64,000 nucleotides of DNA from Trissonchulus latispiculum. Its lineage: Eukaryota > Nematoda > Enoplea > Enoplida > Ironidae. The notes under the pieces are model-generated. The model saw only the letters and a program-made list of their open reading frames with translations, searched no databases and was not told the origin of the DNA. The position numbers were made by a program, and so were the translations under genes. The stretch covers positions 1 to 64,000 of the forward strand of contig JASAND010022968.1 in NCBI GenBank assembly GCA_030248195.1, in the 5' to 3' direction. Within the stretch, counting starts at the first letter, position 1, and the number at the start of each line of letters is the position of its first letter. Positions 11,154 through 23,751 of the stretch are shown here, one piece after another.

Positions 11154-12065
11154 CTGAAACAGTGATACAACATATAACTGTGTCATAACTTAGTCTATAA
11201 TGGGAAGAGTGGGACATGCTTGCGAGATGCTCGACACATTAAGGTCAAAATCTCGGGGGTAGCGCTTGCACTGTTGCTAACCGTATGTTTATATGCGAAT
11301 AAACTATAATTAATCTCTTTGGACGGAGCAGAAATGTCAGCCGTAGCAGCCAATCAGACTCATTAAGTTCATTCGCATGGGAGCTCATGGTCAACAAGAC
11401 TAAACGGTACCCCCTCCAAGATCTACACTTATATATGTGATTTTGACATGAGGCAAGTGATTAATCAATTTGGTCTGTTTTAGTTCAAACGCATATAAAC
11501 ACATGCTTAACAGTTGAAGCGGTACCACCGCCGAGATTTTGGCCTTAATGTGCCCATCATCTCGGAAGTTTAGCTTATTAGAAACTGCTGACTGTCTTCT
11601 CTTCCTATAACATACTCTTGTACTTATGTGAGTAGAAGGAATTGATCCTATCCCCTGTTATGGGACTACTATCATGTTGTTGAGGCTGTGGATTTGCAAT
11701 CCAAGGTTTTCTGAAAATTTGCAGAAACCAGACCAGATTATGTATGGTTTAAATAAGGAAGTTGAAAAAACATGAACGCAAAATTCTGCATCTTAAGTTC
11801 AATTAGAGCCAATTACCAATAAAGCTTCAGAAATGCCTTGCTTGAGCTCAGAAACCAGCTCATTGTCTCATGTTGGTTTGGACAGATGCGTATCTGCAAT
11901 TCACTTTTCGGAAGGATATCAGGCAAATTCAATGTTTCATGTTTTCTGAAATAAACCAATAGCGACCAGAAGATTTACTGGATGCAAAATTATCTTAAAT
12001 TTGTGAATAGAAAATAGTATCCCCTAGTTTTTACAAAAATTGTGCCTTTTGGGAATCAATCCCAC
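11154..12065 (-). other. Intron 1 of gene B; homology to D without exon 1
   Basis: The sequence aligns with 33859-34890 of copy D, minus a SINE that D carries. The alignment ends exactly where a TTAA element begins (12066). In D exon 1 lies about 370 bases further upstream. No equivalent signal-peptide exon was found on the minus strand of B up to 18 kb. Confidence 0.55.
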
Positions 12066-15000
12066 TTAAGGTGGTGATTCCCTTTGGTCACATAAAGTTT
12101 GCACCATTATTACTCATTCATTACTTAGAGTTAAGAAGCCATTTTTATATCAAAATGTAGCCTGACATTTTCTCTTTTTAATGCATGCCACGAAGCTACT
12201 GTTGCTTTTCTGAAATATTTTTAACACATTTTAGAAGAAGTACAATTTTCCAGAATTTTTGCAGACTCAAGTAAATTTTTTCGCGAGACATCGGTTATAT
12301 CATTCGATACCTCCATCAAATAGCTGGGGACGATTTTTTATTTATTGTGAAATCGCTCTTCGTTGTAGAGAAATAAGCTGAAATGTGTGCGTAACCTGTA
12401 TTTTGCCTACTTTTTCCAAATTTGTCAAGCGGTTACTTTAGCTAGAAAGCAGCAATCGGGGCAACTAAAAAATCGTCCCTGGGTATATTTGTGCAGAACA
12501 CATTTGTTCAGTCGCAGCCTTCCAGATTGCATGGTGAATGCTCCACAATCCTTGGAAAAAATTGGTCGTGTTTTTGCAAAAACTACATTTTTTATGAAAG
12601 CAGCCTACAGGATAGCAGTTGGAAGACGATCACGCGTCGGTTAATTTGTCCCTGTGAGACCTTCAGATCGACGCCCTTAGTTTGATTTTACGGCTTGCGT
12701 AGTTAAAAAAATGTTGGATTATTTGATTTCTGCAAAAATGACAAGTTTTCGACACCAAAACAAGAAAAATGGCTATATCTCACGGTAGAGAAAAGCTAGA
12801 AACTTGCTTTAAAAAGCAAAAATGTGAAGCTCAATGAGATCTTTTGAATGAATATAGTCATAACTGTATAGCAAATACCAAACGTTCAGAAATTGGGATT
12901 AAAGATTAAAATAAAGCAATGAACGTGAGCTCCCGAAGGGAACGTGAGTCGGGATTAAAAAAATACACAAACGGGAGTTAAAGAACTGAACGTGGGTTGG
13001 GATTAAAATTAATCCACGAACGTGAGCAGGGATTAAAATAAAGCCCTATGGATTTAAAAAAGGATCTCCCACATTAACTCATGTCCGACTTAAAAAAAAA
13101 AAAAAGTTCTGCGGACCCAATTTTTGTGTGTTTCGCGATGTGCTCTTTCGATTGGTACTCTTGGCATTTTCAGTGGAAAATTTAGTCTTCCCGAGGACTG
13201 TGGGGCTGTGGTTGGTGGAAGGGACAACACAGGGTATTTTTATGGAATTCTCGCGGAGGGAGGAAGTTTTTAGAAAAATTTTAGGGGAGAAAATTTTTTA
13301 AAATGATAGCAAAAAAGACACAAATAACAATTTATAACCTATTTTGTAGGTAGAAACGCAAAAACAGATAAACATTCCTGGATTTAATATATTAAAGCCT
13401 TTTTATTAAAAAACTGTTTGAAAATTTGCTTAATTTAGGTAAATATTTGCACACTCAAAAAAATCCGGAGGAAGCAGGAATTAGGAAGGGAACAATTTCT
13501 ATGGGTGGGAAGGCAAGTTCAGGAAAGGAAGGACAATTTCGGATGAGTCTTGCTGCAACTAGCAATACACGAAAACCTCGTAAAAAAGAAAACTAATACA
13601 AAGAAGCGTGAAAATTCAGTTTTCATGAAGGTGGAAAATATTTACCTACTTCTTACACTTCAGACCCTTAAATTACTAAATGCATTCAGGGTATTTAAGG
13701 TATTTAAGGTATTTTCATCTCAAACCAAGATAAGCGTCCCTCCACAATAGCTGCCAAAAATCGCGCGAATCCAATGGTTAGCTTTTGAGAAATCGATGTT
13801 CCAAACAAAATAATCGCAGTTTTGCTAAAATGGTTTTTCGTTGATGTCTCTAGCTTAAACCAACGAACTTCAGCTAATGGCCATTGATAAAATGTGCAAT
13901 TAGATGGAGTATCGACTGAGCATAAATGGACCGAACTTGCTCTTAAGTTTTGGCAGTAATTTGGAAAAAAAAACAGATTTGGATATATGAAAAATTTGGA
14001 AAAATGGCCATTCTTGACGCCAAAAGTAGATTTTTGCGTGTACTGCCTTAACCGATAAAGATAGTTCAAAGGTTGTAAAAGCAAAAATGTTTATTTTGGT
14101 GCCCTCTTTCCAGTCATAACAATCAATACGGTGAATCGATTACGTACTGAGAAACAAATGGCGAAAACTAAAACCTATCTATACCTTACAATACCTTTCT
14201 TATATTTTGACAAAAAATGCGGGACTGGTCCCAGAACGTTAAAGAGCACCAAAATAACATATTTGGAAAGTTTAATCCACTTTAAGGAAGAATTGAAGCC
14301 TATACAGTCAAATTTACACAAAGCTATTTAAATTTACCAGCACCTTAAGGTGGTGATTCCCTTTGGTCACACTTTTACTGTGCAGCGCGTATACGTTGAT
14401 GGATTTTGACGAAGCTTTTACTGCCTGACCCAAATGAGACCCAATTACTCTTAATCAACAATTGTTGCGATACCTCTCATATTTCGCAAGCCAAACCTCC
14501 AAATGAGGTAGAAATAAAAAAACCATCAAAGCTTAACAGTAAGAAATTTGGGAGCGGAAATAGTTGGGAAACCAAACCAAATACCACACCCCCAACCTCC
14601 CTCACCCTGAAGAAACCATAGGCGTCCTACCTGGGGGGCTGGGTGGAACCCCTCCCCCAAAAGGAAAAGTCACGGCCCCACCCCCATCTTCGAAATTTTG
14701 GAATCATATCCCACCCCCAAATGACCAAACCCCAGACTCCACCCACCCAAATTTGCCAGACTCGACCCTTTACAATTTTCGAAATATAGGCTCACAACTG
14801 TGAACAATTATAAATTTTTCGCAAAAATTCTATTTTCCCTGAAACTAATCATATCGGTTTTAATATTGCTAATTATTGCTTGCAAATAGCTTTTATTTAC
14901 AAAATCACAAATTTTTTTCATAAAAGTTTGTAGAAAAATTGTTTATCACCACCGAAATCCGATTTTCCAGACCACACCCAACATAATTTGGGCAACCCCC

Positions 15001-15591
15001 AATCCCAACTTTTTCTCAAGGTACACCAAAGTGAAACTATGCAAAACGAACTGCGCCCAAAACTAGCCTGGAGCTAGCTATGCATCCCATACATTGATTA
15101 TTTATAAAATAATGCATCATTTGCTTTCAGTTGAAAGTTTTCTAGATATACAAGGACTTGAAAGGTGAAAGTTTGCAGAGGTAAAGAATGGGCAAATACT
15201 CAGGGACGATATTTTATTTGCTCAAAACTAATGTACTGATAATGAAAACAGACTTAAACAGACTTAAAGTTTGAAAAATGCGCAGATTTCAGTTTTATCT
15301 TAATTACTGTAACTGAGGTCTACCTAAATGGATAAACAAAAAATCGTCCCCAGGTATTTAATTTATCTTCAATTTGAATACAATGCTCTGCCTGCTATGT
15401 GGTGTACATTTGAACTGTAGAAAAAATTCAAATGTTACCCAAAATTGTGGCTGATGAGTTTACTGTAGAATTGCGAAACTATACAAAACCCCATGGTTTC
15501 ACATATACTTTACTACCAAAGTGCTGTTTTCGTCATATCAAAGTTGGCTATTCCAGTATAATAATGTGCCCAAAGGAAATCGACACCTTAA
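12066..15591. mobile_element. Composite of TTAA-flanked elements
   Basis: The left end is TTAAGGTGGTGATTCCC; the right end is the reverse complement of a similar end (CGACACCTTAA, 15581-15591). The first 830 bases match the element at 60207-61709. The middle holds other fragments: GAACGTGAG words (12915-13100); a piece similar to 57971-58976 reversed, ending CCAGCACCTTAA at 14346; a new TTAAGGTGGTGATTCCC end at 14343; and a C-rich stretch (14610-15030). It appears to be several nested or abutting insertions. ORFs inside (12387, 13704, 14131, 14406, 15432) show no conserved domain. Confidence 0.5.
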
Positions 15592-15837
15592 AACATAGAT
15601 CTACTTCAGAATTATACGGTCAACGTAATTCAGACGAATCCCCTTTTTTTAGTTATATGCCCACTTTCGTATTCTCACTCCCCATGTCAATCTTCACAAT
15701 GGGCTTCAGAAGCACAGTTGTCGTTGAAAAACATTAATATATGCAACTATTACATCATCTAGGTTAGAAAACATTTTAGTAAAGTCGCTCAGTGAAAATT
15801 TGATTTAAGTTTGATAAATACCACCAAGCATAAAACC

Positions 15838-16300
15838 CCTAAAACAAATCCACGAACGTGAGTTGTCCTTAAATTAAACCCAATGGACTAAAACAAATCC
15901 ATGAACGTGAGTTGTCATTAAATTAAACCACCAACGTGAGTTGGCAAGACAAACGTGAGTTGTCATTAAATTAAACCAAGTGGACTATAACAAATCCACG
16001 AACGTGAGTTGTCATTAAATTAAACCCAGTGGATCAAAACAAATGCACGAACGTGAGTTGTCATTAAATTAAACCACCAACGTGAGTTGGCAAGACAAAC
16101 GTGAGTTGTCATTAAATTAAACCCAGTGGACTAAAACAAATCCACGAACGTGGACTAAAACAAATCCACGAACGTGAGTTGTCATTAAATTAAACCCAGT
16201 GGACTAAAACAAATCCACGAACGTGAGTTGTCATTAAATTAAACCCAGTGGACTAAAACAAAACCACGAACGTGAGTTGTCATTAATGCGGAAACGTGAG
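15838..16300. repeat. 49 bp minisatellite (GAACGTGAGTTGTC)
   Basis: Roughly ten units, some partial, contain GAACGTGAGTTGTCATTAAA and GTGGACTAAAACAAATCC. The first two starts (15854, 15903) are 49 bases apart. Shortened units mix in, as expected from unequal exchange. Related GAACGTGAG words occur at 12915-13040. No coding function. Confidence 0.85.
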
Positions 16301-16491
16301 TTGACATAAAATAAACCTCGATGGACTATATCATTTCTTACATTACATCTGACTTTCACACCCAGGAAGCTTGAGGACACCAGAGTGTACCTCGCCCTGG
16401 ATCATGTGTTGGTCCGCGTTGTATAACGTATTATTAATTCATTGTTACTACCAGTTTGGATACGAACTCCTTCTAGCTTGGTGCGACTCTA

Positions 16492-16563
16492 GCCTCGGTA
16501 GGTCAGTTGGCAGAGCGTAGGAGCGTTCCTCCGAAAGTCGTGGGTTCGAATCCCACCCGAGGC
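16492..16563 (+). mobile_element. tRNA-like SINE head or tRNA pseudogene
   Basis: A perfect 7-base acceptor stem (GCCTCGG with CCGAGGC) and a perfect T-arm (GTGGG TTCGAAT CCCAC) are present. The anticodon loop GCGTTCC lacks T33, and the anticodon stem has a mismatch. It is followed by sequence resembling its own flanks. A functional tRNA is unlikely but not excluded. Confidence 0.5.
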
Positions 16564-17111
16564 CCGAATTTTTCGGGTCTCCGGTGCTGAAGTGGCAATT
16601 TCATTTCTTACATTATAACTCCCGCAACTTGAGGTCACTATAGAACTAGCGACAAACGTGAGTTGTCATTAAATAAACGTGGACTATCGTTAACCCATGC
16701 TCGTGAGGTGGCACTACAATGTGCCTTGTGCTCATTATTGGTTTAAAACAACTTTTAAGCAATTAGTTAGCAAAGAAGTTAGTTACCAAACTGGAACCTA
16801 TTGGACGAATTTGAAATATTTATCGAAGAAGAAAAATTAGCACTTTAGAAGATATTTTATGCTGGTATCGGCTAAAACCACTCGGGTTACCTAAAAAACT
16901 GAGTGCAAATTTGTGAAATTAAATGTTTTGAGAATTTTCTTTTACCGGAACTAATATCATTTTACAGATATAAAATAAAAACGTTAAAAACTGTAATTAC
17001 GTTCTTGTTTTTGTAGTGAGACAGTGGGTAAAATGGTTACTGTAAATAAATTACGCAAACCGTTAGAACAAACAATTGTGATAAAGCTAATCTTGTAGTG
17101 TTCGTTCGTTA
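16564..17111. other. No gene seen
   Basis: AT-rich sequence with one more GTGAGTTGTCATTAAAT unit near 16660 and no convincing ORF, RNA gene or repeat end. Confidence 0.5.
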
Positions 17112-17312
17112 AGCCGAACTTTTCTAGGGCGGTTGGTCCGGGCCAGGTAAACCTGGTTGGCAGTTCAATTTGTATTTTTCCCTATACTGCCAGTTCCCCT
17201 ATCAGCCATTTGGGGACCCGCCAGGTTGCGGTCGCCCTATCCGCGAATGAGCAGCATAGCACTGCTCCCTTCCTGGTCCTAACTCACGGAGTGACACCTA
17301 TCTCAGCGGAGA
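17112..17312 (-). mobile_element. SINE-like repeat (GTCCGGGCC family), copy 1
   Basis: The word GGTTGGTCCGGGCCAGGT and the tail CCTGGTCCTAACTCACGGAGTGACACCT recur at 21793-22590. Read on the minus strand, the second copy contains a B box (GGTTCGAATC), so the family is probably tRNA-related with its head on the minus strand. Confidence 0.55.
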
Positions 17313-18078
17313 AGAAAATAATTTAGATGAGTGGAGTAAAACCAAAGAAAAACCATTGAAAATATTGAGTACTCAAGCCAGACGATGAAGAGACTAACAT
17401 TGTTATAAAAAAGAACAGCCGAACTTTTGCACCAAAATTCGTGGATCGATTTCTTTTTCTTTAGGTGAATATTTTCAGAAATGAAACGTTTTAGTTACAA
17501 TTCCCATAAGCTGGCATATATACCGGAAATAGTATCGTAAAATATTTTCATAGATATCTGTGTAATTAAAGTATTTAAAAATTAATTAATTATAACTAAA
17601 TTATGTCATAATTAAGTATAATAAAAATAAAAATTTTTAAATTTGAGAAATCGTAGAGAAATGATGTAATGATACTTTGTAGCGGATCATCTGCAAAATC
17701 TATTAGCTGTTAAAATTAATACAGATTTTACACAAATACGTTTCTACAGTTTAGTATTCAGAGAACATCAGAAACAGCAAAATGAACAAAGCAAACAAAT
17801 AGGAAAGATGGTGAGTGGCATATAATAAAATATGATACAGGAATTTACACAGACTAGTCGAAACGATCTGCTCGAACAAGGTCACCAGAACACCACATAG
17901 GTGTGAACCTCGTCACAGAAACAAAATGTGATACTCAATGTGGAAACTGCCGCCGCTGAAATTGATGCGAATGCATGCGCTGCTTCGCGTCGATAACCAT
18001 AGAGTGAAATCGTTGGCGGCTGACACAGGGATTGCTATTTTTCTGCTGCTGCTGACGATGATGACGGCTATGTCGAAA
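17313..18078. other. No gene seen
   Basis: AT-rich sequence, including a TAATTA-rich stretch at 17560-17640, without supported features. Confidence 0.5.
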
Positions 18079-19266
18079 TTAGTCAGTATGATTGACCCGA
18101 CGACTACGCATCACGTGGGGAGAGCGAGAACGGTCGCCGCGACGGTGATGATGCCATCTGTCGAGGCGGCTTGTATGATGACGACGAACAGGAGAAGGAC
18201 TTTGCCGACGAACCTTATGACGAGAATCATGTCTCCGGTGAGAAGAACGACGACGATGACGACGACCATGACGCCGAGAGGAGGATTGTGGCGAATGCTG
18301 CTGCTGTTGTTGCTGCTGCGAATGAGAATCCTCCAACGGACGCTGCACAAGATGATGCGGTTGCGGCTGATGGTGACGTGGACTGGAATCAGAAAGCAAA
18401 TTTGAAGAAGAGGAATCCGGTGCATCTAAATCCATCCCGTTCCACTGCTCAAACAAGTCCAGGTTTAACTCGATTATGTCATCATCATCATCTGCGACTT
18501 CTAGCTGCTCAAGACCGCTAGACAACGCAGCTACAGCTCCCGAAGCCACAGGCACAGATCCACCACCATTGCCCTCGACTATTACTCGCCGACGCTTGGG
18601 AGGCTGAGAAGGGCCGAAATGCTGATCATGAGGAACAAGGAAGGATGGCACAGTCTCAGCAATAAAATTGGTCAAATTGCAGCATCCGCTCAAATTGAGG
18701 TGATACTTATCACGAAGGAAAAAAGAACTATGGAATCGAACTCCTTCAAAGAGAAAGGGATCCAAATCCAGAAAATGAAGGTTTGACATTTTCTGAGAAA
18801 GTTTTCTGAATTCCAAGGACAAACGATGACATTGACGGCCAAGATGAGAAAAGATGGAATAGTATGGGGGGAGCCACGAATCGGAAGACTCTGATCAGAG
18901 TTGGCAGTTTTCTTTTTGATGAACCGGGATACTGGAGGAATGCTGCTAATGACAAACTGGATGCCAGAATGCTTTTTGGTAATTTTAGTCAAAGCACCCT
19001 TGAAATTTCGAATCAGATATCCTGCAACTTTGGAATCATACTTTGGCTGAAAACGTCGCCGGTTCCTCCATTGGCTGGGATGTTTAGAAAGATTGTTCAG
19101 ACCGGCTAGAATGATAATGCAGGAAGGAGACTGATCAGCAGCCTTTTCGTCCGCGAGATTTATGATATCCAGGAATTGGGCACCGTTCAAAGGAAAGGCA
19201 GCGATACCATGCGTGCGAAGATGACATTTCATACGAGCCGCCCAGGAATCACCGACACACAAGACT
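18079..19266 (-). pseudogene. SGNH-hydrolase-like gene, frameshifted, with an Arg/Ser/His-rich tail
   Basis: After an acceptor-like tgttttag the minus strand reads V-L-C-V-G-D-S-W (SGNH block I), then L-A-G-L-N-N-L-S (block III, N-N in place of N-D). After a change of frame near 18866-18885, beside a six-base G run, it reads D-K-Y-H-L-N (block V, Asp-His pair). The remaining 180 residues are low complexity: acidic, then Q-rich, then R/H/S-rich like an RS domain. Known SGNH proteins are esterases, and some non-LTR retrotransposons carry an esterase domain in ORF1. I infer a decayed gene or element ORF. A sequencing error in the homopolymer could also explain the shift. Confidence 0.6.
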
Positions 19267-21469
19267 CTAAAACAAAGTATTAAGGAGAAAAGAATTATTA
19301 CTACACGTTTAAGCAAAATATTGACGTTTCAGGGCAAAATTGGTAAGCATTGATGCAGAATGCTATCCTTGGCATATTTAACGACACATTAGCCATCTAG
19401 ATTGATTTTGAAAACCTCAAAATATGTCTTCTATCGTTGTATGTTTCAATTTCAATTTCCTATAATACCTATAAGAGATAAGTTAAGCTGCTGATATCCT
19501 TTTGTTCATTTTTGAAATGTACTTTGAAATCCTTTTATTTATATTATTAATTTATGTTACATACAATTGCATCGATTTCCCAAAACTGCTGGATCGGCCA
19601 AATAGTTTTATGGTAACATAAGGATAACATGTGTTGAGACGTTTAGAATTTTGCTCAAAAGCCCTCAATGTCATCATAGCGTTTTAGCATTTCGAGCCCC
19701 TCCGTAATAGTACGAGTTTGCACCGAGCTAACAAACTTTCGAATCGGTCGATTAGGTTTCGAGAAATCGATGATTATAACGCAATAATGACAGTTTTTCT
19801 AAAATGCTTTTGTTATAAAATCGCTAACTATAATACAACCAGTAGTAGTAATTTTGAATGAAATGATTTCCGCAAAAATAAGGAAATTTAGGTCACCACA
19901 TTGATTTTGGCAAATACTGAATTAACCGTTAGAGATAGCTGAATGGTTTTTAAAGAACAATTGTTAATTTTTCTTCCAATTTCTTTCATCTTTTAATCGT
20001 TCATCTTTCATCTTCCATCCTATTTCCAGCCATAACAATCAATATGGTGAATCTACTGCCTAGGCCTACTCTAGCTATACTTCAGTCAAGATAATTGAGT
20101 AATCAAACGCAGTCATAGCGACAGTACAATATAATGAACTACAACAAAATAAAAGATTTCTGTGGAGTTGATTTCTTTAGATTCCAGGGCCCTAAACAAA
20201 TTTTTCCAAAGTGGATAAGTTTGGTAACCAGTATTGCAATGACTGATGAAGATGAACTTTTAATTCAAAATCAATGTCTTGATGAAGTCGCAAGAACAAA
20301 GTCTGCTCAATCCGACTACTAAACTAACTTGTTGGCCACCAATCTTCGGTTGCAGATAAACAAACTGTAAATATATTGCGTCTATTATAAAATTCTGAGT
20401 ACAAAGCTATAGCGAGATTCCGCGGATGTGACCTATGAAAAACTTATGACCTGTATTCCAGGAAAATTTGAAAGCTTAAGCCCAGATGGCGTGATTCCTA
20501 CCAAGTCAGCCGGCTTTCGTGGAAATACCGGTACCTTAATTTTTGCCAGCAGGATTCCAACTCTGGTAGAAGCGGACCTCGAGCTCTGGGTCGGGCATGG
20601 ATGTACCGGGCCGTCTCAGGCACGGGCCGGTTCTTATAGCTACATGTTCTCTTGAAGACAATTTCTTAACGTCGCAACTCCTGGAAACATTTTTCAGCAA
20701 AGACCGGACAGCAAAATTCCATACAAGTCAGCTCATTTTCGTGAAATGATTTTGTGCTTATTCCTCGCTATGTTGGTTCCACGGAATCTCGCTATAATTT
20801 TGTACTCAAAATCTTTTGATAGACGCATATATTGATAATGTACAGCACTTACAATTTAGAATGGGACATGTTGAATCCAAAACTATTATGTATCACTGCA
20901 GATCCTTCTACCAAATAATGTTAATTAAACAATATTATTAATAATGATGATATAATAAATCAAGAAATTCTCCCTAAAATGAACACATATTGAATATAAA
21001 GGATACGAACTTTATATTGTTTCGAAAGCTACAAATTTTATCATCAATTTCGTTTTGCATTTTCAAGATTATTCATATTTCTCAGAGTAGATATACTAAC
21101 TGTGACAATTAAAGATGCGCACGAGAAGCACATTCAGTTGGATTACTTTAATTGAAAAAATAATTTGAAATGAAATTTGAAAGCTTCAATTGTAACAAAT
21201 AAATTTTTTAATAAGTCTTTAATAAAAATAAAATTTTGTTTAACAGATTTTTCTCGAAACCTGTCGCTTTTAACTTAGCAGTAGAATCCTGAAAAATTGT
21301 TTTAAATGTTTTATTAATTGCTTAAACTAAAGTTTTTATTTGCTAAGTGCTCATCGTTAATTTCAAAACATTTGGAGGAAACTGAAATCACAACGGTTTC
21401 GACTCTGATTGGTCAAATTCGTATGTGGGCGGAGCATTGTGACTTCTGTTGTGAATGCTCTCGCGTGCT
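19267..21469. other. No gene seen
   Basis: AT-rich. ORFs at 20134-20322 and 20428-20655 show no motif or homology to the cluster. Short inverted copies of tattttgtactc words lie near 20380-20400 and 20800. Confidence 0.5.
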
Positions 21470-21542
21470 TTGACTTGACTTAACTTGACTTGGACTTTAA
21501 CTTGACTTGACGTGACTTGACTTGACGTGACTTGACTTGATA
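21470..21542. repeat. (CTTGA)n pentanucleotide repeat
   Basis: About 14 imperfect units of CTTGA/CGTGA run in tandem. Confidence 0.85.
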
Positions 21543-21792
21543 GCTGTGAACTAGGCTTTATGCAAAAGGGTGTACGAACATCATAGCCGACTTAAATCTA
21601 GGGTTATCACTTCTTGCAGCTTATTGTTTGTCGTAACCTGACTTGTTTAATGGGCATGCATACCTTGTGCATTTTTACATAATAGAAATAAGGAGTGTAG
21701 TACAGAAACTGAAGGAGAACTTAGCATTGAATTGATGCATTGAAAGATAATGCATGCTTGTTGTGGTTGTTCGTGAAAACGAACAAGCTGGG

Positions 21793-22590
21793 ACGGTTGG
21801 TCCGGGCCAGGTTTCCCTGATTGGCGACAGGAGGAGATATGTGTATATGTGTATTTGATCACCAATTTTGACTATTTCAGTCCATTCGTACCATTCCTTT
21901 CGTCCATTACTAATGGCAAAAGCATTATTTTAATTGATTAGGTTAATTTTAGCTATCCCAACGACTGTGATAATTTTCACGCTTCGTTGCATCCTCGGGT
22001 ACACAAAGCTAGGCGAAAAAGTTTCGTTTCGTTTCGAAAAAGTTGAGTAGCTTGTGCAATTTCCTGGCGTTTTGTCACCAAATAAAACTAAACAATGAAT
22101 TAATGAAATTTTAAGACTTTCTCAATCTGAAAATAAGTACCGTCATATTTTGCTAGTCACTCGGATATTTATTTTGCTTGTGAGAACATACCATTTGGTT
22201 CCTATCATTTTGTTCAAAGTAAATCGGAAAATAAGTACCGTCATATTTTACTAGTCACTCGGATATTTATTTTGCTTATGAGAACATACCATTTGGTTCC
22301 TACCATTTTGTTCAAAGTAAATCGGCATTCCTAGTTTACTTTCCAAGTACTGCCAAAGGTAAGGGTTAATATTTACATGTTTACAAATGTCTCAAAAACA
22401 CGAAGCGAAATGATCAAAATTGGAGAAAATGATCATAATTTGTGTATTAAAAACAGCCTCCTGTCGCCAGTTCCCCTATCAGCCATCATGGGGACCCGCC
22501 AGGTTGCGGTCGTCCCGCCCGCTAGTGAGCAGATTCGAACCACTCCCTTCCTGGTCCTAACTCACGGAGTGACACCTAGCTCAAATTGTG
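21793..22590 (-). mobile_element. GTCCGGGCC-family repeat split by about 620 bases, copy 2
   Basis: The left part (21793-21836) and right part (22448-22590) are homologous to the two halves of the repeat at 17112-17312. At the split, GGCGACAGGAGG faces CCTCCTGTCGCC, so the halves meet as hairpin arms. In copy 1 the same place is a loop of about 35 bases. The loop here holds unrelated sequence including a 98-bp tandem duplication. Confidence 0.55.
22129..22326. repeat. 98 bp tandem duplication
   Basis: Two adjacent units starting GAAAATAAGTACCGTCATAT differ at only a few positions (for example TTTG/TTTA before CTAGTCACTC). Confidence 0.9.
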
Positions 22591-23751
22591 AAAAAATTTT
22601 GAATAACATAAAATCTTAATTTTAAACATGGAATACAACCATGACCTATCTCAAATAGTTCAATTCAAGAATCATCTAAAATTGTGCCGTTTTAGAGTTT
22701 GGATGTTCAACTAAAATTGTCGGCTCAAACTGATGTTATTTAGAAGATAGAGCACTGCAAACAGAACCTTCAATACTACTGAGGTGTGATCGTTTTGGGG
22801 GGCTTTGGTAATTAGCAAAAGCTGGAGGCTGGCAACAAAACAACTTCCTGGTGGCTTCAGGGACTGAACAACCAGTCAACAGTTGAAGGAACGGTGAACA
22901 AGAGCATTTGTGGTGATCCGTTAAAACACCACGTGGATCTCGAGCAGTTAGGTGGACAATTGCTGTCAATGGCTGAAGGAAAGTTGAACAAGATCGAGTA
23001 CCCCTATTTTGTAGTGATCTGTTAAACACAACGGAGGTGTAGATCAAGAACGAAGCATTTGGAGTGATGCCAAAAACACCAGGAAGGTGTGGACCACAGA
23101 GCAGTCAGGAGCACAACTGAAGGCAGTAGTTCAACGAATTATAGACCAGGTCAGTGACGAAACATTTGAATTTCAAATTAATTAATATTGCAAATTTGAT
23201 GAGCCAATATTTAGAGAAATCTTTTAGAAAATATATGATTGTAAGATCATAGTCTTCATTCGAGGATTAGTACTGATATACTGTAGCTAGGTTACCAATA
23301 TTTTCATTCTGATAACGGAGAACGGTATTTTTAGTTTTTATCAGTTTCAGATCCTAAAAGACAGTTATAAATTACAACTGCTGAGCGTTTGACTGCAATC
23401 TACCTTTCCTGAAACAATAAAAATGTGCTTGCAGTACCCACGATAGTCTGCAAAAAGTAAATGTGTGCTTCAAATATTGCCCGTCAAATGTCAGATATTA
23501 AAATATTATATTTTATTCTGACATAAAGCCCTAAAACAATTTCAATTTGAAAAGCAATCCTGGTTAATGGAAATTGAGCCATACGATTGCTTCAACCACT
23601 CAATTGCGGTCGAATGCTTTTGTGTGGTATTCTAAACAAGAGTTTTATCAACCAGCGGTCCCATCGCCTTGAATAGCAACTCTCCCATAAGTTTAGGATT
23701 TTCTGTTAACAATGTGCGCAAGCAACACTTATTTTGTACTTATTTATTTAC
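22591..23751. other. No gene seen; degenerate internal repeats
   Basis: Between 22780 and 23110 words such as GTTGAAGGAA.GGTGAACAAGA and GATCCGTTAAAACAC recur at roughly 90-base spacing. The minus-strand ORF 22736-23047 runs through these repeats and shows no domain. No exon 5 or 6 for gene C was recognised here. Confidence 0.5.

Noticed and set aside
10956..11165. Plus-strand cysteine-rich ORF, also at 33664-33870
   Set aside because: It is the shadow of exon 2 on the minus strand. The minus-strand frame agrees with E and F in phase and motif, and the plus frame has no counterpart there.
15838..16300. CRISPR array
   Set aside because: Units are directly adjacent without unique spacers, and the DNA is eukaryotic.
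16492..16563. Functional tRNA gene
   Set aside because: Acceptor and T stems are perfect, but the anticodon loop lacks T33 and its stem has a mismatch. A SINE head is more likely.
22736..23047. Minus-strand ORF of 103 codons
   Set aside because: It runs through degenerate tandem repeats; the apparent protein repeats simply mirror the DNA repeats.
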